Below, piece by piece: positions 43,309 through 52,503 of a stretch of DNA of 64,000 nucleotides. The position numbers and the translations under genes were made by a program. The stretch covers positions 301,989 to 365,988 of the forward strand of contig SDOX01000016.1 of NCBI GenBank assembly GCA_004565275.1. The letters are read 5' to 3'. The stretch is from Nannochloropsis salina CCMP1776. Lineage: Eukaryota; Sar; Eustigmatophyceae; Eustigmatales; Monodopsidaceae. How positions within the stretch are numbered: position 1 is the stretch's first letter; each line of letters opens with the position of its first letter. The notes beneath the pieces are model-generated. The model saw nothing but the letters and a program-made list of their open reading frames with translations. It ran no database searches and had not been told where the DNA came from.

Positions 43309-44724
43309 ATGGCAAGAAGACCGCTTTTCCTCCTTATCGGCTGTGCTGCGTTTCCCACTCTCCTGGCTTTCAACATGGTGTACCATTCTCTTGCATCGTC
43401 GCGTCGCGGTAAATCTTACAGCACGTCCATAACACGATTGAAGAGTCAGCAACGAGGCTTGTTGGGGGATGTGGTCAGGCCATATGATAACTCTGGTGGC
43501 GAGACTGATGCGAGGCTGCAATTTTCGAGTAAGTAGGGTTGAGAACTCGAAGTTAATGCTCCGAACGATATCTTTTTTATTTGTTTAAGATATGCTTGAC
43601 ATTATGGAAGTGAAGGGAAGCTAATCATGATAGTGCACGGATAGCGGGAGGTGAGACTGTGTGGTTGCTCCCACAGATTTATGCTTTGTTAAAAATTTCA
43701 TCTATTGTCCACAGCCACGCGCCCTGACTGGTTGGCTGAGCTCATGCTGGCCAAGGAGAGTCAAATTCTGCGTTTTCCACACGAGCTCCGCCGGTTTGAA
43801 TGGACCGCGGAGGACGACGAAGCAGTTGACGAATTCTTGATGCGCGGAAAGATGCAAGACGCACAGGCCTACTTTGAAGAAAAGAAAGCGACGAGCGTCC
43901 CAATGTACCGCCAGACCTTGAGGTACCACTGGACACAAACCGAGACGGACGTGCACGTGGGTGTTCCAGTACCCAAAGCTGTCCGTGGAGCTAATTTGCA
44001 TCTGATTGTAGCCGAAGATGCCATGCAAGTGGCTTTGACAGACACTCCTTCTTTCGGTGTGATCTCGGGTAAATTCGCCGGCACCATTGACCCGAGCACC
44101 TCTGGATGGCAACTTGTGCAAAAGCCGGACGGCAGCCACGCCATCTCGATGACTCTGAAGAAACAATCCCAGCCGGGCACGCATGCATTGTGGTATCAGT
44201 TGTTGCAAGGCGAGAAGTTGGGGGCATGCATGCTCTTCAAAGGCTCGGCCGGCCAGGGACGTTACCACTGGTCACAGGACTTAGATTACATGAATGTTTT
44301 CATTCCCATCCCGGAGGGGGTGCGTGGAAAGTCGGTGCAGATGACGATTGACGCAGCGGGCCGGTGTATGGAGGTTAGTCACCCACAGACTTCCGAGAAC
44401 CCGGAGGTTACAGGGAAGCAGGGAGAGACAGGGGGAAGACAAAGGATCGGGGGGGAATTGTCTGGGTTGGTGAGTCCGGACGAATGCTCTTGGGTGATTG
44501 ACGAGGACGGCCAAGGGCAGCGGTGTGTGTGCTTGAGCCTGCGAAAACGCCGGCGGGAAGCGAGTGACTCGACCTGGTGGCCTCGGTGTTTCAAGGAGGA
44601 GGAAAGTGTAGTGCCGCCTGAGATGCAAGGATCCCTGGATGAGGGATTGGCGCAGGCAAGAGAGGAGAGAGAAAGGATGGAGCGGGCATTGGGCGCCGAG
44701 GACGGATGGGGAGAGGAAGAATGA
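43309..44724 (+). CDS. Plastid-targeted protein with two CS (p23/NudC-like) domains
   Basis: Two exons, join(43309..43528,43715..44724), 409 residues, donor TTCGA/GTAAGT and acceptor TCCACAG. MARRPLFLLIGCAAFPTLLA then FNM is a signal peptide plus Phe, pointing to the plastid. TRPDWLAELMLAKESQILRF begins the mature helical part. Two CS-like beta sandwiches follow, at about 136-225 (YHWTQTETDVHVGVPVPKAV ... GWQLVQKPDG) and 255-350 (YHWSQDLDYMNVFIPIPEGV ... CSWVIDEDGQGQ). The paired YHW(T/S)Q openings show that the domains arose by duplication. CS domains bind Hsp90 or act as small chaperones in p23, Sgt1 and NudC proteins. The C-terminus is a Glu/Arg-rich helix. The molecular role in the plastid is unknown. 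Confidence 0.82.
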
Positions 44725-45065
44725 TCTCCAAGGCCTGGCTTGTTGTCCAAAGGTGTGAGCTCTCGACCTCAATTTCTTTTTCTTTAAATAGCGTCCCGAC
44801 GGTTCTTTTTGTACAGCCAACTCTTTCTCGCCCCTAGGTCATGTCTTCCCAACGTCATTCAATTTGTACGCAATTCGTCCTTTTTTGATAGTCTTACACT
44901 TTTTCCCGTCGCACTACTCTCTAAACGATCTATCTGTCTGTACATTCCACTGTTCCCTAAATCACGAGAAAAGCAACGGCCCTCCGGCTAATAACTTTAC
45001 GCGCCACCAGTACATGATGCTGTGTGGCTCTGTCGCCAGTGCCGCTTTCGCTGCATGCCATCCTT
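44725..45065. other. Convergent 3' region, tandem-CS/PrsW genes
   Basis: 341 bases between tail-to-tail genes, pyrimidine-rich on the plus strand. No gene. Confidence 0.45.
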
Positions 45066-46734
45066 TTACACCGGGCTGAAATACAAGAAGAGTAACATGC
45101 CGGTGCAAAACACGCATGCTGTTCCCACCACCGCTCCTACGTACCGGTTGGAGGGACCCATCGTGCCACCCTCGCCCGTGAGTCTTCTCCACAGGCCAAC
45201 TCGGTTGCGTTCTTCGGCTTCCTGTCCCGAAGCTTTCTCCATCATCGTGCTCTCGACGCCGTCGACCGCCCCTGTCTCTTCTACAAAAACATCGTCCAAC
45301 GCCGTCCTGTCGAGGCTCTCGGCTTCTTTTTTAAGGGCACAATGAATATCATCCTCAACGGGCACTGCTTTGACCAGCCGCAAAAATTTCCAGCGGAAAT
45401 AGGCGAATCCTGTCACCACGATACTGGCTTCTACTGCGATCAACAAGCTTTGAAGTCGGTCCGGAAAAAAGAAATCCACAAAGTCAAATGTTCCATGAAA
45501 CAAAACGGGAGCCGCGATAATGCGGTACCAAGGGCGGTATACGGGCGAGGCGGGTGCGTGGAAAACAGGAGCTGGTACCAGGAAAACGTCCTCAGCCAAG
45601 GCACAGGCGGTCAGCATCCCCGTCATGCCGTGCATGGGCACAGTGAGGATAGCACGAATGAGAGTAACGTCGATGCCATACGCGAAGGCATAGAGAAAAA
45701 GATTTTCAACCGTTCCAAGGGCGACACCTGCGCATATGCCGTAGGTGACCATAGCACGTGGGTCGTTTACATGGGGCAGTGACCGTAAACGCCGCAAGGC
45801 CCAAAATTTTGCACCTTCCTCGAACAAAGCTGCGACGAGAAACGCTCGTACGAATGCAGAAAGGAAGCGATATGCCCAGGTAATGGCACCGGTACTGTGG
45901 GGTACGTCGCCAGCGTCATCCAAGTGGCTCTTGGTCAGCACAACGTAGTACCACAGGTTTTCTACCACGACTACTGGACTCATGCACAGAATGGCTAGAA
46001 AGAAAGTGAGAACCATTTCTCGGCGGAGTACGCTCCTTGCGAATAGACGTTGGGAGTAGGTCATCATGAAGACGGCGGGGAGGAGCGACAGGAGGATGAG
46101 TCCCTGAATTAGGAGGTGGTAGGTATTACAGTAGATGTGAGTCCCATACATTGCTCCAGTAACTATACGACTTCCCAGAGACACCACACGTCCTTACACT
46201 ATGTAGTTGGACGTGAGCGATTACTGTCGCGACGGCAAGAGCTGCAGAGTACAATGCGAGCATGACGATAAGGCTCCGACCGCAACCAAACGAGATGAAA
46301 AAGGCCGGTAACACCGTGCTGGGCGGTGCTCCTGTTGCAGTCGCCTGCACAAGGGAAGCATCTCTGCCTTTTCTAGGAAAGCTTTCCAAGCTTTTCGCGC
46401 ATTCGCTTTTCGCGCATTCGCTTTTCGCGCATTCGCCTAGCTCCACCCCGATTGCTTCGTCATGGTCGGAGGCTGCCTGCACGAGAGAAGTATGTCCGTC
46501 AATACCTGTAAATTGCTCCACAATTTCAGCAGATTTGCCTGTTTCCAATCCGATTGCTTGGTCTTCATAGCCTTCGTCCTCGTTGACGATGGAGCTGACG
46601 GTACCGATGGGATTTGCGGTCCTTGTGGTTGTGCGGGTAATTGTGCCAAAGTTTTCGCGGCACAGGGACTTTTCATATTTCTCGTTTCGTTCATCTGAAC
46701 TATGTGAGATCTGTTTCCACAAAATTTTGAGCAT
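45066..46734 (-). CDS. PrsW-type intramembrane metalloprotease
   Basis: Two exons, complement(join(45066..46103,46150..46734)), 540 residues; donor AGCAAT/GTATGG, acceptor CTAATTCAG, a short intron of 46 bases in phase 0. Reading through instead stops soon after the donor. The PrsW motifs are present and spaced as in the family: FEEGAK (E290, E291, K294), VENLFLYAF (E328), HGMTG (H353) and FHGTFDF (H398, D402). About eight to nine membrane helices are predicted. In Bacillus, PrsW cuts an anti-sigma factor; substrates of eukaryotic homologues are unknown. An N-terminal hydrophilic region of about 150 residues contains three copies of ECAKS, encoded by a 15-base repeat, then a first helix (LIVMLALYSAALAVATVIA). 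A charged tail precedes a last helix (FCTGMLLFLYF). The 46-base intron is unusually short for the window. Confidence 0.82.
46391..46435 (+). repeat. 15-base tandem repeat, three exact copies
   Basis: CTTTTCGCGCATTCG is repeated three times without change and encodes ECAKS units on the minus strand in the PrsW N-terminus. It is a likely site of length variation. Confidence 0.95.
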
Positions 46735-47820
46735 GTGGAAGCATCAAGATATGGATAATCCAGCGAATAGGTTATATGACTGCACTCCAGGCGGACCAAG
46801 ATACATGTAGATCTTCACTGCGAGTGAAGAATGTCGGCAATACCTTGCACGCCTGCGAATTCGTAGATTCAACCCAAAAGGGAGAGTGAATATTGATAAA
46901 ATGTGCCGTATCAATTAAGCACTGTTCAAGAAGAGTAAAGCAGAGTTTTGCTACAGCCGTCAAAGCACATGGCCTCCTCCCCAGCGGCTATTAATATGGA
47001 GGCGGCTATACGTATGGACGCGTCGCTTCACAATGGAGAAAGCCTTACAATGGATGCATCCGAATAATCAGTTGATGTCTTCAAACGCCTTGTTGTCGAA
47101 AAACAGATGATTTGCCTGATCACCTCTCTTCAGGCCATCGGGTGGAATCGGCGCGAACTCCCGGTCGTTGTCTTTTATTGCCGCACATTCAAAAAGCCGT
47201 TACTAGACCCAGCCCGAGGGCCACGTAGACCCGGTCCATACAGGAGATGCCACATCCGGGAACAATTTCACGGCACACTCCTCATGCGAAGGCAGATTCG
47301 AAAGCTCGAGAATGTGAGATTTGGGGCACTTCGTTGACATCAGACAATCATGGCGCGCAACGTTTGGATGGTAGGCATGAACGGTTCTCATGAAAATTGT
47401 GATACATCGCTTTGAACATGTCATGAGAGTGATTTTTCATGCCTGTCGCCCGGTCGCTCAGCAAAAAAATTGTCTCTTACAAGGTCTGTTGAGATGCCAC
47501 ACAGTCCACATTTAACATTGAAAAAAGGCTCGACAGGGAAAACGAAGGACGCTTTAACTTGCCGGCCAACAAAAATTGAAACAACTGCTCGCCTCTGCCA
47601 TGAGCGACTCTGATGGCAAGATGACCACCAGCCTCGACGACGTCCAATAGCCCACTAGAATAGATTGCGAAATCCAAGACAAAAGCTGTGAGTCACGGAG
47701 ATTCTTCTCGCTGTCTCTCTCGTGTCCTTGGAATTCTCAGAGTGACCGCAGATGTACTAATCTTTTTCTTATGGTCGGGGCATCCCTCACCGCAATCGAG
47801 CCTGACATTTCAATGTTTAC
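46735..47820. other. Spacer upstream of PrsW and the 48-kb gene
   Basis: About 1.1 kb between divergent genes with only short frames on both strands (for example 47107-47337 and 47203-47424). No recognisable protein or RNA gene. Confidence 0.4.
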
Positions 47821-49506
47821 ATGTGTAATAAGAGTCCAATTTATCACAATTTCTATTTTCTGAACATTTTCCTGCTACATTTCATTCTCAGCATAGCGCT
47901 GATTAACGGATTGCAACGAATGGACATGTACCCCAGAAATCATAGGGATCTGAACTGTAATGATGGAGAAATAGGAGACGTTCAGGAGTTGACATTCACG
48001 CTCCAGGACATCCTTGCCCGTAATAAAGCCATTCTTCGTGAAGTCAACCGTGCTAAGGACCTTGTTGATCAACACCGCTTTCACCAAAATAACGATATAC
48101 AAACCAAGCCAATTAGCGCGAGCACCAGCCAAGAGCGACTCTTCCTGGTCAGACAGGATTTTATGCAGGTCGTCGAGAGTGTGACGCAACGGCAGAGAGA
48201 AGCAGATCTTTCCCCCCAAACAATGGTGATTATCCGGAGTGATGGAAGAAACAACCCACAGCAAGCAAGAGCCGAGGGTACGGGTTCCACAGACACAAAA
48301 ACGCCCTTTCGCGAACTTTTCAACAACGATGAAATTGTGCAACATGAACAACTTTGGACACATCAATCGTCCTTTACACCTCTCAAGAACATGCAAGGAA
48401 CCGAGGAGATCTGCCTCTCAGCTTTTGATTTGCCTGCGTCGATGCCCTCACCGGCCGAGACAAAAAAGTTTCCTGCCACACCGTCACCTCGTCGTCCTGA
48501 TGCATGGATGGATGCTATCAGCGTACCGCATGCTCTAGGAAAACAACACAAGGACTCGATGACCGCGGACTCCCCTGATCACTCGAAGAACTACGATGGA
48601 GTGGGGGTGCGGGAGGTAGGGGGTGCGAATTACCCCGATATCCGCAACATGACTGCCGAGGAACGCTTTACTGTAGCGGTTAATTTAATTCGACTGATCG
48701 AAAACCTATCTTACGCGGTAGCTTCCTCGACGCGTGCGGCTCTGCCACGTTCCGGGTACCCTGCTGTGTGGGACGGACGCATTCCCTCAAGAGTTCTGAA
48801 GTTCGAGCAGCGTATGTACCAAGACCTGAAATCAAATGTCTTACAAGAAAAATGTTCCTCTATCTTGCAATCGAGGTCGCCCGGAGGAGCCTCCCAATGC
48901 TTCGTTACTACATGCTGTTTGGCATTTCTACATCTTCTCCGCTTTTCTTCCCGGGAACTGCTTCCGTTGCACCTGCTTGAAGGAGTGATGGAGGAAGCGA
49001 AGCTATCCAAGCACCACCGACACGTGCGACATGCAGCGGGCTTGTGGATGGCGTTCCGAGACCATCTGCGATTTTTGCTTTACCAGAAATTAATGACCCC
49101 GGAAGAAATTCGGGATATTTTCGCCGAGGCATTACTTGGAGACATGAGTAAGAGAGGCAAAGGAGAGGTCCTCCGAAAACGGCGAAAGATAATGTTGCTT
49201 TTGGAATCCATTATTCAAGGACTCGCGGCCCAAAAAGACAAACAAGCGAGACATCAAGTGCGGACTGAAACTCAAAAGGAGACGACTGTCGAGAAGTGCG
49301 GAACCTCAGTGTCTGCCGGTCGTTTTCGAGGGGTAAGACCGATGTCGAAACCACTTTTGGATGAGAAATCCTACGAATTCCCCGGAGAGACCGTGACAGC
49401 AGGCATTTTTCCGAACCTTAACTCAAGCGCTACTCGTCGCTTGCCCACATGCTCCACTCCTCATGGCAAGAGGAATTTTATTAGTCGTTTATTGCGGTGG
49501 AAGTAA
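47821..49506 (+). CDS. Unrecognised coiled-coil-type protein, 528-561 residues
   Basis: One long frame ends at 49506. The first ATG in the open frame is at 47821 (561 residues), but the ATG at 47920 (528 residues, MDMYPRNHRD) may be the real start. The stretch before it is T-rich and ends in an acceptor-like TTCATTCTCAG, so a 5' exon is possible. The N-terminal part has a helical segment (ELTFTLQDILARNKAILREV) likely to form a coiled coil. The middle is hydrophilic and low-complexity. Residues about 275-470 look folded and helical: NMTAEERFTVAVNLIRLIEN, ASQCFVTTCCLAFLHLLRFS and HAAGLWMAFRDHLRFLLYQK. The tail is basic. No family is recognised. It is probably cytosolic or cytoskeletal; this is a guess. 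Confidence 0.6.
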   Translation: MCNKSPIYHNFYFLNIFLLHFILSIALINGLQRMDMYPRNHRDLNCNDGEIGDVQELTFTLQDILARNKAILREVNRAKDLVDQHRFHQNNDIQTKPISASTSQERLFLVRQDFMQVVESVTQRQREADLSPQTMVIIRSDGRNNPQQARAEGTGSTDTKTPFRELFNNDEIVQHEQLWTHQSSFTPLKNMQGTEEICLSAFDLPASMPSPAETKKFPATPSPRRPDAWMDAISVPHALGKQHKDSMTADSPDHSKNYDGVGVREVGGANYPDIRNMTAEERFTVAVNLIRLIENLSYAVASSTRAALPRSGYPAVWDGRIPSRVLKFEQRMYQDLKSNVLQEKCSSILQSRSPGGASQCFVTTCCLAFLHLLRFSSRELLPLHLLEGVMEEAKLSKHHRHVRHAAGLWMAFRDHLRFLLYQKLMTPEEIRDIFAEALLGDMSKRGKGEVLRKRRKIMLLLESIIQGLAAQKDKQARHQVRTETQKETTVEKCGTSVSAGRFRGVRPMSKPLLDEKSYEFPGETVTAGIFPNLNSSATRRLPTCSTPHGKRNFISRLLRWK

Positions 49507-49923
49507 AAATTAGAGAACGCCACAAGTGATGCCTATAAGAACACAAGGCGTATCCGAAGATGTTCGCGAAAGTTCTGTTTGAGACATTTATCAAAATTCC
49601 TTCCTCTTTCGGATACATTTGTAAGCGTGTGCGCGCTATTCGTTCCCACGACAGTGTACGTTGGTTACAGAAGCACTTGCCTTTTCCCTCTGAGATCGTC
49701 AAGTACAGTATCCTCCCCGACTTCTCGGTAACCATCTTGAACATCGATTTCTAAAGCTGTAATTCTCGGAAAGACTTGTTCCACTTTCCCCTACGATCTT
49801 ATCCTTCCGGCCTGTATATCTGAACACACGTCGCCACTTTTTGTATTTTTATGGCCATGGTAACGCCTTTGTGCGGACTCACAATGCACTTTGTACATTC
49901 CCAGCGGCCTCACTCTCCTCAGT
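49507..49923. other. Convergent 3' region
   Basis: 417 bases between tail-to-tail genes. A 64-codon frame (49560-49754) has no recognisable content. Confidence 0.4.
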
Positions 49924-51298
49924 TTAGGGAAAGACAGAGTCTAATTTTCCCGCCAGGATTAAAGACATCCAGAGCACGCCTACGATGAGCGAAAGGGAGG
50001 CACTGAATATCTCTAGCCGGAACTCGATATTCCTGGCGGCGCCCAGCCGGGACGTGCACTCGCCGTACAATGCGGCAAAAATGCCCATGATGAGCGTCGA
50101 AGACAAGCAGAAAGTAGCTAGATAAATGGTGGCTTTGGGCCATGAATGGAGACGCGCGGCGGGCAGGACGCCCAAGACCCCGCCGGGTCCCGCGATACCG
50201 TGGACGATGCCTACTCCGAAAGCGACAATGCGCTGGACAGTCGGAGACTCCAGGTCAACACGCAGGCAGGCCAGGCATCGTTTTGGCAGCGACTGGCGCC
50301 GCCGACCCTGGTCCTCCTCCAAGAAAGGCTCGCTTGCTGACATGTCTCGCTCAGGGGACTTCTCACTTGCGTCTTGCTCCTGCATACCGCATGGCTGCTC
50401 CTCGTGTGCACAGTCGATGGCGTCCGTTTCATCATTGACACGTCTAGATCCCCCGCAATCCTCCTTCCCGTCTCCCCCCTCGCTCCTCGAGCCTTCTCTC
50501 TTCGCTTGGCTGGTCGGCACCAGTTCCAGCCCCCCTTCCTCGTCCTCCTCCCTCGCGGTGGACGAGGAGCTTGTCGAAGACGCCGGACCGCAGTGGGTTG
50601 TGGGCGGGGACTCAGACGGGGCAGGGGCATGCGTGCCGTCGCTTGTATCTTGGGCGTCCCCGTACTCGGAGGCCGGACCCCTCCCTTCTTCCATTCCCTC
50701 CACGCCCCGCAGGCTACTTCTCCCCCTGGTTTCTTTTCCTTCCATCGTGGCTGCTGCCTTACGGATCGCCTCATTTCTGCATGCTTTGTGGATACCCCAT
50801 ACTCCCAGGGCAATCATGAAGACACCCACTATCCAGCTGCATGTATGCTCCAGCACTTTGGGGTCGATCTTGTCGCCGAGGCCCAGAATGATTAGCGCGA
50901 CAAGGATCAGTCCGGAGGAGTGACCCAGGCCCCACCTGTCCAAGACGGAGAGAGACGTTAAGACCATCTTCTACATTTCGTCCTTAATAAGAAGCATCCC
51001 CCACGCCACACGGGCGGAAGGTCCTAACTCCGCGGGTGACGTACCTGATTCCGAGGCCGAAGGCTTTAAAACGGGAGCCAACAGCAAGCGTGGCCAAGGC
51101 TGAAAGATGATCTGCACCAGATAAAACATGGATGCAGCCGAAGGCAAGACCTAGAAAAGACGATAGAAAGAAGATGCACAGGCTTAGAGGGACCTACCCG
51201 CTGCCATCAGGAGAAATACCAAGGCACTACGTACCTGTTGCGATTAGCTTGCCTGCTTCCGCGGGAGAAACAGCTACCGCTCCTATGGCCGTCAACAT
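49924..51298 (-). CDS. NiCoT/NicO-like metal permease family protein
   Basis: Three exons, complement(join(49924..50935,51045..51150,51235..51298)), 393 residues, all GT..AG with agreeing phases. Exon 2 gives GLAFGCIHVLSGADHLSALA, the His-rich metal-site helix of NiCoT/RcnA/UreH-type permeases. It joins RWGLGHSSGLILVALIILGL in exon 3. FGVGIVHGIAGPGGVLGVLP and WPKATIYLATFCLSSTLIMG follow near the C-terminus. Between the two halves is a hydrophilic insertion of about 165 residues, rich in Glu, Ser and Gly. Six or seven membrane helices are predicted. Transport of nickel, cobalt or another divalent metal is inferred from family and motif only. The start MLTAIGAVAVSPAEAGKLIA is short and in a weak context. 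A frame just upstream (51311-51547) might be a 5' exon or a leader ORF. Confidence 0.8.
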
Positions 51299-52503
51299 TG
51301 GATGCAATGCTTAGCTTCGCTTGTTTTGTGGCCTCTCCTCCCCACCACTGGTTCGCGAATTGGTGCAATAAAGGCGTCCACAGGCACTTCCCGTCTTCAA
51401 GGCAGCTCTTGCAGTGAGGCCTTCCAACCAAGCGCCTCCGAAACTGTGCTTAGGTATAACCACAAATAAATCGAGTTGTAAGTCACAGGCGACATAAACG
51501 GACATGGCCAGCAACAATTCCACGGCAAAATCATCAACATATCGCATTGTCTCCTCCTAGTCGATCGCAAGATATAAAAACCCTCTCAAGATGTTCCTCC
51601 AGAATATCAAAAGTCACATCCTTCGGTTGTAGAATACGTCACTTCGAGATCATTAAGAAAAGAGGAGTATGAACGTCATTAACGCAATCGTTCCAACTAC
51701 GCTGCTTAGTTTTTGCACATAGCTCCCTTGGCATGCTCCCTCTCGCTCCGAAGCGTACCTCAATTTGAAGGCTTCAAGAATTGGACACGCGCAAGAATTA
51801 AAAGGGGCACAGGCATTCAAAAGAAAAGAAAGCACAACAATACTAGATGTGTGAGATGCATAAGAAGCCATGCAGCCACATGTGCCCTTCAGGACGCAAG
51901 GTTGCAGGTCAAGTATGTGCATTTTTAAAAGATCGTGCAAATATTATCACCTCCCCGTCGTCGGATAAGAAATAAATAAAAAGCTTTCCGATGGGGAATG
52001 GACTGACAAGAATGAGCCTGGAAGACGATAACATAAACTTCAGATATGCAAAAAAGGTTGGCCATCAAAATGGGTTAGGTGCTTATACAGCAGGATACAT
52101 TCGAACTCAAAGCACAGGTGCGACAACTTCCGAGGTATGAGGCATGTTATTTACTATGCACATCACCATGCCCAGCCCGAAAGGACACTAAAACATCCCA
52201 CATCACTATCGATAAGTATTTGTTAACGCCTTTGGTTATCAGCTACAGTGGTTTATTTTTGTATCTTCTGGCCGTGAGGCAATATACGAAGACTTTTCTT
52301 TCTCAGTGACTTGCCTCCTAGAGGCGGTACGAACAGTATGTCTTCATTACGAAGTTTCAATATGCACACATGTATTTTCCCCAAGTACTAGAGGTCCATT
52401 GAGAGCCTCTTCTCAGCAAAAGACACTCCGTGCAGGATATTATCTCCCGAAATCCTCAGTTCGGCTTTGTCTCCTTCAAGACCATTACTCGGTATCATTG
52501 GGC
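51299..52503. other. Gap upstream of the NicO-like gene
   Basis: 1.2 kb, AT-rich in its right part. A minus frame at 51311-51547 begins with a real ATG in a good context (GGAGGAGACAATG) and ends 13 bases before the NicO start codon. A minus frame at 51653-51940 ends in a hydrophobic stretch but lacks an ATG at its start. Neither is recognised. The right end is the 3' region of the methyltransferase. Confidence 0.35.

Noticed and set aside
720-52100. TTCGAAC- and TTCGAAT-like boxes that might belong to tRNA genes
   Set aside because: I could not find a matching acceptor stem, D arm and anticodon arm around any of them, so no tRNA is called.
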